DNA from: Fluviibacter sp964498255
GTDB taxonomy: Bacteria; Pseudomonadota; Gammaproteobacteria; Burkholderiales; Rhodocyclaceae
NCBI GenBank assembly: GCA_964498255.1
Contig: CAZCGW010000010.1
Coordinates: forward strand, 1 to 64,000
DNA: 64,000 nt
Direction of reading: 5' to 3'
This document shows, piece after piece, positions 58,537 to 64,000 of the stretch; within the stretch, counting starts at the first letter, position 1, and each line of letters opens with the position of its first letter. Under the pieces are notes generated by a model. The model saw only the letters and a program-made list of their open reading frames with translations. It did not search any database and was not told the DNA's origin. A program made the translations under genes and the position numbers.

Positions 58537-59505
58537 ATGCAAAACCAGTGGAAAAATAGACTGCCCGACTGGATACCGACAGATCGTTCGATCGTTGGCG
58601 TGCTCATCACGCTGCTGATGCTAGTGATTGCGCTGTATCTCGGCTATGTCTTGTGGATGCTCTACATGCGTTCGCCTTGGACGCGAGATGCCTTTGTGCG
58701 GGCGGAAGTGGCCGATATCGCTACGGAAGGTGTGTCCGGCTATGTGACGGCTATTTACGTCAAGGACAATCAGAAGGTGCAGGCGGGTGATCCGCTGTTT
58801 GATATCGATCCGACACGCTATCAATATGCGGTGAAAGAGGCCGAGGCACAGTACGAAACGACCAAGAAGAAACTGGTGCTGCAAAAGTCCCTGGCCAAGA
58901 TGCGGATGAATGCGCAAGGCGCGGTGTCGGTTCAGGATAAGCAGATCTACGAAACGGACGCTGAAGTTGCTCAGGATGCGGTTGATAACGCCAAGGCTGC
59001 TTTAGATCTTGCCAAGTACAACCTGTATCGCACGAAAGTGGTGGCACCCTGTGATGGGTTCATGACCAATATGCGTTTGCGCATGGGTGATTACGCAACA
59101 TCTGGCCAATCCCAGATGCAGATCGTCGACAACACGACGTTCTGGATTGAAGCCTATTATGAAGAAATCAAACTCATCAATGTCAAAGTCGGTGCCAAGG
59201 CAACGATTAAGCTGATTGCCTATCCGCAGATTCTGCAGGGTGAGGTCAAGAGCATTGGCCGGGGTGTGCTCAATCAGAACAATACCCCGGGCTACCAGGG
59301 TTTGCAGAATGTGAACCCGATTGATGCCTGGATTCGTCTGGCGCAGCGTATTCCGGTGCATATTGCGATTACCAACGTGCCGGAGGGCGTGTTTCTGGCA
59401 GCGGGTCTGACCGCCAGCGTAGATGCGGGACCTGAGGCACAGCGCCTGGCAGAGCCGCGCTCATTGCTTGACTGGATTCAGCGATGGCTCGAATTCAATA
59501 TCTAA
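58537..59505 (+). CDS. HlyD-family periplasmic adaptor (AaeA/EmrA-like)
   Basis: A 322-residue adaptor with one N-terminal membrane anchor (about 19-41), a biotinyl-lipoyl half motif (DIATEGVSGYVTAIYVKDNQ), a short coiled hairpin and the second half motif NLYRTKVVAPCDGFMTNMRL. It links the inner-membrane FUSC component to the outer-membrane channel. It overlaps the next gene by 22 bases. Confidence 0.9.
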   Translation: MQNQWKNRLPDWIPTDRSIVGVLITLLMLVIALYLGYVLWMLYMRSPWTRDAFVRAEVADIATEGVSGYVTAIYVKDNQKVQAGDPLFDIDPTRYQYAVKEAEAQYETTKKKLVLQKSLAKMRMNAQGAVSVQDKQIYETDAEVAQDAVDNAKAALDLAKYNLYRTKVVAPCDGFMTNMRLRMGDYATSGQSQMQIVDNTTFWIEAYYEEIKLINVKVGAKATIKLIAYPQILQGEVKSIGRGVLNQNNTPGYQGLQNVNPIDAWIRLAQRIPVHIAITNVPEGVFLAAGLTASVDAGPEAQRLAEPRSLLDWIQRWLEFNI

Positions 59506-61076
59506 GACTTAAACGCTGGCTGGGCTTTTTAGGCCTGGGGTTGTTGACGGGCTGTATGACGGGTCCGGATTTTGTGCCGCCCGCCAACGAGACTTTGCCC
59601 ACCAGTTTTTCCCGGCCGGATTTGATGGCTACGCCGTCGGCTCCGACTGATCTAAATACACCGGATGCGGCTTTGCAGGCCGACCTTATGAAGTGGTGGG
59701 AAGTGTTTGAAGACCCCGTCCTCAATCAGGTGATGGCAGTCGCCATAGAAAAGAACTGGGATGTACTGATTGCGACGCAGCGTATCGAGCAGGCGCGCGC
59801 GCAGGCGGCGAGTACCCGTGCACAATTGATGCCGCAGGTGAGTATTAATCCACTGATTGAGCGGATGCAGACTGGTACCAATAACCATTACACTGGTTTG
59901 GGCTTGCTCGAAACATTGCAGTTGCCGCTTAATGTGGCTTGGGAACCCGATGTTTTTGGGAGTATCAAACGCAGCACTGAGTCGCAGGTGGCGCGTGTTC
60001 GTGCGGCAGAGGAAAATCGCCGCAACGTTTTGGTGTCGCTCACTGCCGACCTAGCGAGTTACTACAGTAACCTGCGTACCTTGCAGGCACAGGTGGACTA
60101 CACTGAGAAAGCGATTGCGTCATCGAAGCGCCGGCTTGAGCTGACCAGGCTGCTCCTTAAACGCGGTATCGATAGTGACCTCAATCTCGCTCAGTATGAA
60201 CAAGCCTATGAGTATCAAGTCAGTCAACTATCGCCTTTAAAGGCGCAGCGTGATTGGGCAATGTACCAATGTGCCTTTCTGGCGGGAAGCTTTCCGTTAG
60301 ATTTGCAGGCAACTTTGGAAAAAACGGGTGCGCCTTTGTCCACACGGAAGGCACTACCTGCTGCGTTGCCCTCTCAGATGTTGCGGAATAGGCCAGATAT
60401 CCGACAGGCGGAGCAGGTGTTAGCGGCTTCCACGGCTAATATCGGCGTTGCCGAAGCCGCCTTTATGCCGAATTTTTCAATTCCATTGCAGGCGGGTTTT
60501 AACACCGGTCCCTGGAATTTATTGTTTAACCCGGCTAGCTTTATATGGAACTGGACGGTGAATCTGGCGCAGCCATTATTTACCGGGGGTCAACTGCAGG
60601 CCGGTCTGGCATTGGCGAATGCAACACGAGAGCAGGATCGACTCGCTTATGAAAAAGCCGTACGCCAGGCAGTGACCGATGTTGAAAAGGCATTGACCGG
60701 CTTCGATAACTATCGTGGGCAGCGCGGTAAGTTGCAGAGTACGGTAGCTGCCCAGAAACAGGTGTTTACCAATAACCTGGTGCTCTACAAGGTGGGGATA
60801 CAGCCAGAGTTTCAGTATCTGCAGTCGCTAATTACACTTAACGATAACCAGATCAGCCTGGTGCAAGCGCAGAATCAGGAAGCCGTACAGCTGATCTCGC
60901 TTTACAAGGCGATGGGAGGCGGCTGGCAGTGGGAAGCGCCGAGCACGCAATCACCGGTGGATGATGGTATGACGACACCGGGGACGTTCAAGCAGATTAT
61001 CAAAGACAATCTTTCTGGCCTGAGTACCTCGGGCGTCGAGTCTAAAGCGACTGCAGAATCTGGTAGCGTTCAATAA
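59484..61076 (+). CDS. Outer-membrane efflux lipoprotein (NodT/OprM family)
   Basis: A 530-residue TolC-type channel. The lipoprotein signal ends LLTGC (Cys23), followed by MTGPDFVPP as in NodT proteins. Two repeated halves of the barrel/helix domain are seen, with WWEVFEDPVLNQVM, LRNRPDIRQAEQVLAASTAN and GLALANATREQDRLAYEKAV. It completes the pump encoded by the three genes before it. Confidence 0.92.
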   Translation: MARIQYLRLKRWLGFLGLGLLTGCMTGPDFVPPANETLPTSFSRPDLMATPSAPTDLNTPDAALQADLMKWWEVFEDPVLNQVMAVAIEKNWDVLIATQRIEQARAQAASTRAQLMPQVSINPLIERMQTGTNNHYTGLGLLETLQLPLNVAWEPDVFGSIKRSTESQVARVRAAEENRRNVLVSLTADLASYYSNLRTLQAQVDYTEKAIASSKRRLELTRLLLKRGIDSDLNLAQYEQAYEYQVSQLSPLKAQRDWAMYQCAFLAGSFPLDLQATLEKTGAPLSTRKALPAALPSQMLRNRPDIRQAEQVLAASTANIGVAEAAFMPNFSIPLQAGFNTGPWNLLFNPASFIWNWTVNLAQPLFTGGQLQAGLALANATREQDRLAYEKAVRQAVTDVEKALTGFDNYRGQRGKLQSTVAAQKQVFTNNLVLYKVGIQPEFQYLQSLITLNDNQISLVQAQNQEAVQLISLYKAMGGGWQWEAPSTQSPVDDGMTTPGTFKQIIKDNLSGLSTSGVESKATAESGSVQ

Positions 61077-61160
61077 ACACGCTGACATTAAATGCAGGTA
61101 TAGTCTTCCGCTTGATTTAACGTTTTGCCCCATTCGGTGCGCTCCCGGAGAACTGAAAGA

Positions 61161-61910
61161 ATGAAAATCGACGAAATTCGCAAGAACGCTTATGGCATGC
61201 CATATATGAGCCCAGCTTTTTCAAAAGGGCCGTATCAGATGTTTAATCGCGAGTTCTTTATCATCAGCTATCGCACGGATCCAGAAGCTTTCCGTAAGGC
61301 GTTGCCAGAACCGCTGACGTTTAAAGATCCGATCGTGAACTACGAGTTCATCCGTATGCCGGATTGTTCGGGTGGGTTTGGTGATTACACGGAATCGGGT
61401 CAGATTCTGTCGATTGTTGATCAGGACGGGAATGCTGGTGGTTACAGCAATTATCTGTATCTGAATGGCGCATCACCTACCCTGGGTGGTCGTGAGCTGT
61501 GGGGTTTCCCGAAAAAAATTGCTGAGCCTAAGTTGAGAGTTGAAAGTGACGCGCTGGTTGGTACGCTGGATTACGGTTCAATCCGCGTAGCCACTGGTAC
61601 GATGGGTTACAAGTATTCGCCTATGGATACCGATGTGGAAGCCAAAAAGCTGATGACCACACCGAATTATCTGCTGAAGATTATTCCGAATCCGGATCTG
61701 ACCCCGGGTATCTGCCAGCTGGTTCGATACTTTGCAGAGGATGTTCATGTGGAACAAGCCTGGACGGGTCCGGCACAGTTGGAGCTCTTTAAACACGCGC
61801 TGGCACCGATCGCAGATCTGCCTGTGCTGGAGGTGATTGGCGCAAAACACCTGATCTGCAGTCGCTATACGATTGGCCTCGGCGAGGTTGTTGTTGATTA
61901 CCTGAAGTAA
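61161..61910 (+). CDS. adc: Acetoacetate decarboxylase
   Basis: A 249-residue enzyme converting acetoacetate to acetone and CO2 through a Schiff-base lysine. The active-site motif GGRELWGFPKKIAEPKL contains Lys118/Lys119, matching the catalytic Lys pair of the family, and MPDCSGGFGDYTESGQ carries the acidic residues. ATG 61161 has CGGAGAA upstream; an in-frame start 12 codons earlier lacks support. It precedes 3-hydroxybutyrate dehydrogenase by 28 bases. Confidence 0.93.
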   Translation: MKIDEIRKNAYGMPYMSPAFSKGPYQMFNREFFIISYRTDPEAFRKALPEPLTFKDPIVNYEFIRMPDCSGGFGDYTESGQILSIVDQDGNAGGYSNYLYLNGASPTLGGRELWGFPKKIAEPKLRVESDALVGTLDYGSIRVATGTMGYKYSPMDTDVEAKKLMTTPNYLLKIIPNPDLTPGICQLVRYFAEDVHVEQAWTGPAQLELFKHALAPIADLPVLEVIGAKHLICSRYTIGLGEVVVDYLK

Positions 61911-61938
61911 TACATTTTTAACTTGATAGGAAATAAGC

Positions 61939-62721
61939 ATGTCGCTTAAAGGAAAAGTTGCTCTAGTTACTGGCGCTGCCAGTGGTATTGGTCGTGAGTG
62001 CGTGCTGAACATGGCAGCCAAGGGTGCCAAGGTAGTTATTGCCGACCTGAGCCTGGAAAAAGGCAACCTGGTTGTTGATGAAATCAAGAAGGCCGGCGGC
62101 GAAGCCATGGCTGTGTCGATGGATGTGTGTGATGAGGCTCAGGTAAACGCCGGCATCGACGCCTGCGTTAAGGCCTTTGGTGGCATCGATATTCTGGTAT
62201 CGAACGCCGGTATCCAGATCGTCTACCCGATCGAAGAATACCCATTTGCTGACTGGAAGAAGTTGCTGTCGATTCACCTCGACGGTGCCTTCCTGACAAC
62301 GCAGGCTGCTATTAAGCACATGTATGCTGCAGGCAAGGGCGGTAAGATCATTTATATGGGTTCGGTACACTCGCATGAAGCTTCTAAGCTCAAGTGTGCT
62401 TATGTCACTGCCAAGCATGGTTTGCTGGGTTTGGCCCGTGTAGTCGCTAAAGAAGGCGGCCCACATGGCGTAAGTGCTAACGTGGTTTGCCCGGGCTTCG
62501 TGCGTACCCCGCTGGTTGAGAAGCAGATTCCTGAGCAAGCTGCTGAACTGCACATCACGGAAGATGAAGTGATCAAGAACGTGATGTTGAAGGACACTGT
62601 AGATGGTACCTTCACCACGACCGACGATATTGCCGAGATGGTGGCCTACCTCGCTGGTACGGAAACGAACGCCATTACCGGTCAGTCGTTCATCGTGAGC
62701 CACGGCTGGTTCATGCAGTAA
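61939..62721 (+). CDS. 3-hydroxybutyrate dehydrogenase
   Basis: A 260-residue short-chain dehydrogenase. NAD-binding TGAASGIGRE, NAG at 89-91, Ser142 and Y155-VTA-K159 form the catalytic set. The substrate-specific SVHSHEASKLKCAYVTAKHG and the ending FIVSHGWFMQ are typical of the BdhA/HbdH group. It interconverts 3-hydroxybutyrate and acetoacetate, the step between PHB breakdown and acetoacetate decarboxylase encoded just upstream. Confidence 0.93.
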   Translation: MSLKGKVALVTGAASGIGRECVLNMAAKGAKVVIADLSLEKGNLVVDEIKKAGGEAMAVSMDVCDEAQVNAGIDACVKAFGGIDILVSNAGIQIVYPIEEYPFADWKKLLSIHLDGAFLTTQAAIKHMYAAGKGGKIIYMGSVHSHEASKLKCAYVTAKHGLLGLARVVAKEGGPHGVSANVVCPGFVRTPLVEKQIPEQAAELHITEDEVIKNVMLKDTVDGTFTTTDDIAEMVAYLAGTETNAITGQSFIVSHGWFMQ

Positions 62722-62733
62722 TTAAGTACTGAT

Positions 62734-62765
62734 AAAAACGGCGAGAGTGAGCTCTCGCCGTTTTT
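62734..62765 (+). terminator. Intrinsic terminator of the adc-hydroxybutyrate dehydrogenase operon
   Basis: Arms AAAAACGGCGAGAG and CTCTCGCCGTTTTT around TGAG, 12 bases after the dehydrogenase stop. Confidence 0.95.
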
Positions 62766-62784
62766 GTTTTTTAAGGATAGGGTT

Positions 62785-62973
62785 ATGGCACTCATACTTG
62801 CAGCGATTCTGGTTCCGCCACTGATTATTTATATTCTTTACAAAATGTTCAAGTTTTTTGTAAAGGGCGTTGAAGTCACGGTTGAAAACGAAAAAGAAGA
62901 CCGTGAGTGGAAAGCGTACGAAGCAACGCATGATGTTTCGGATCCTGTAACATCGAAACAAGATGGCAAGTAA
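62785..62973 (+). CDS. Small single-span membrane protein, unknown
   Basis: A 62-residue protein with one hydrophobic segment at about residues 2-20 (ALILAAILVPPLIIYILYKM) and a charged C-terminal half (VENEKEDREWKAYEATHD). AAGGA precedes ATG 62785. It lies just after the terminator and ends 10 bases before the convergent outer-membrane gene. I do not recognise a family. Confidence 0.65.
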   Translation: MALILAAILVPPLIIYILYKMFKFFVKGVEVTVENEKEDREWKAYEATHDVSDPVTSKQDGK

Positions 62974-62983
62974 GCGCTTTGGG

Positions 62984-63853
62984 TTAGAAGGTGTAAATCA
63001 CCCGGCCGTAAGCGTTCCAGTAATAATTAAAGTTGTCATTGATGATGGGGGCAGAGCTGCCAACACTGGCGCCCCAGCTTTTGTCAAAGCTGTAGGTCAA
63101 CATGGCATCAACAGGGACAAACCATTTGCCGGTGCGCCCACTCTGGTATATCCCGACTTCATCCCACATGGCCAGCTTGAGTTTTGGTGTGATCTGGAAA
63201 CCAAGGGCCGGGTAGAATTCAAAGGTTCGCATCAGGTTGACGTTGGGTGCAACGGCCGTAGTGCCCATCATGTAGCGCACTAACGGTGAGAAGAATGAAA
63301 ATGCACCCGCGTCTTTGGGTGCGTAGGTCATGGCCAGTTGCGGGCCGATAGCCCATTGCGCTGACGAATACAGTGGGTTGTTGTAGCCGGTAGGCATGAC
63401 CATGCGAAAGCCACCGCCAAAGGTCAGGTTTTGCGCAACCTCAGGAGTAAATGCTGCGAGCGTCCAGCGGGTGTTACCCGGATTGAATTCGCCGCCACCC
63501 CCGCCATTGCCGTATTTAGGTCCGCTGTTCGAGTTGAAAGATGTATCCAGACGGGTAACGGCTTGTGCGCCGGAACGCCCGAGTGGGAAGGAATGATACA
63601 AACGTGGCTGGATGGTGTTGGTCGCACTGTCATGTCCCTGTCCGTTGTGAAACCCCCAGACTTCTAGCCAGGTTTTACGCTTGCTGGCAAAGAAAAGCTC
63701 ATCATCGGCCTGCGCACGGCTTTCGTCTGGAACGAGTACGTCATCGCTTTGAACGACGCTCGGGTCTGCAACGGTTTGCTGTGCCAGGCAGGGCTGCGCT
63801 GCCAGTAAAAAGACAAGGGTAGATGCAAGGGATTTGAAGCGTAAAAAAGACAT
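62984..63853 (-). CDS. Predicted outer-membrane beta-barrel protein
   Basis: A 289-residue protein with a signal peptide (MSFLRFKSLASTLVFLLAAQ, cut near PCLAQ) and alternating beta-strand patterns such as TWLEVWGFHNGQGHD, GGFRMVMPTGYNN and AYGRVIYTF with a C-terminal Phe. It resembles transporter-like outer-membrane phenol/alkane or nucleoside-channel-type proteins, without a firm family. Its ATG shares a base with the stop of the gene upstream (TAATG). Confidence 0.7.
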   Translation of the reverse strand: MSFLRFKSLASTLVFLLAAQPCLAQQTVADPSVVQSDDVLVPDESRAQADDELFFASKRKTWLEVWGFHNGQGHDSATNTIQPRLYHSFPLGRSGAQAVTRLDTSFNSNSGPKYGNGGGGGEFNPGNTRWTLAAFTPEVAQNLTFGGGFRMVMPTGYNNPLYSSAQWAIGPQLAMTYAPKDAGAFSFFSPLVRYMMGTTAVAPNVNLMRTFEFYPALGFQITPKLKLAMWDEVGIYQSGRTGKWFVPVDAMLTYSFDKSWGASVGSSAPIINDNFNYYWNAYGRVIYTF

Positions 63854-64000
63854 TAGTGGGCTTTAAATGTGCGTGACAGGCTGTCCAGCCATAGGTATCG
63901 AACAGGATCGTCACCGCATTGCGTAAAGCCGCACTCTAGCAAGGTTGAAACGAGGTTGCCAAAAACAATCACAAGAAATGTCAGCATCACGAGGCCGGTA
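63853..64000 (-). CDS. 3' end of an unidentified gene
   Basis: An open frame enters from the right edge and gives the last 48 residues, with a hydrophobic stretch GLVMLTFLVIVFGNLVSTLL followed by CGDDPVRYLWLDSLSRTFKAH and TAA. It looks like the last membrane segment and tail of an inner-membrane protein. Its stop overlaps the start of the outer-membrane gene, so the two are likely co-transcribed. Confidence 0.6.
   Translation of the reverse strand, partial: TGLVMLTFLVIVFGNLVSTLLECGFTQCGDDPVRYLWLDSLSRTFKAH

Noticed and set aside
1..64000. CRISPR arrays, tRNA or rRNA genes
   Set aside because: No regularly spaced repeats and no tRNA- or rRNA-like sequence were recognised by eye. A covariance-model scan could not be run, so a tRNA could only be excluded by reading.

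Overview
The window reads as chromosomal DNA of a betaproteobacterium. Signs of this are the division/cell-wall (dcw) cluster running rsmH-ftsL-ftsI-murE-murF-mraY-murD-ftsW-murG-murC-murB-ddl-ftsQ-ftsA-ftsZ-lpxC, an FtsZ tail ending DIPAFLRKQAD, a DUF721 gene beside secA, a Burkholderiales-type porin, a polyhydroxybutyrate (PHB) phasin, and ubiH-dsbC and zapD-yacG neighbourhoods. I cannot name genus or species. No rRNA, tRNA or CRISPR array was seen.

Layout. 1-17941: dcw cluster on the + strand with many 1-4 base stop/start overlaps, ending in ftsZ and separately promoted lpxC. 17942-18781: convergent DUF721/DciA-like gene, then a 336-bp gene-free stretch with long interleaved inverted repeats. 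18782-28963: secA-argJ, rpe-gph-trpE, a convergent phasin gene, and trpG-trpD-trpC. 28964-33925: accessory island after trpC. It holds a decayed AbiEi antitoxin copy, a PaaA/ParE-type toxin-antitoxin (TA) pair, a second copy of the 3' end of trpC, an MNT nucleotidyltransferase with a truncated HEPN partner, an AbiEii/AbiEi pair in toxin-first order, and a DUF4143 ATPase flanked by hairpins. 34060-40580: porin, two TPR-glycosyltransferase proteins, a small glycosyltransferase and a broken hipBA locus. 40606-47433: lipoprotein, orphan pseudopilin, ubiH-like monooxygenase, dsbC, a ParE/antitoxin pair, NtrC/sigma54-type amtB, a methyltransferase and mltA. 47502-54684: Nudix-ThiE fusion, yacG-zapD-coaE-proB-obgE, rpmA-rplU, ispB and a DUF1622 gene. 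54746-64000: patatin-like lipase with a Lys/Ala-rich tail, a four-gene FUSC-type tripartite efflux operon, acetoacetate decarboxylase, 3-hydroxybutyrate dehydrogenase, a small membrane protein, an outer-membrane protein and the 3' end of one more gene.

How the genes work together. The first 18 kb makes the lipid II precursor, exports and polymerises it, builds the Z ring and commits to lipid A. The trp and rpe-gph genes form a biosynthetic block into which a phasin gene has been placed. Phasin, patatin, acetoacetate decarboxylase and 3-hydroxybutyrate dehydrogenase point to active PHB/ketone-body metabolism. The most unusual part is 28.9-44.2 kb, which carries five TA-type loci in various states of decay. 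The second trpC end differs from the resident one only at silent positions, which argues that the island arrived with DNA from a related genome.
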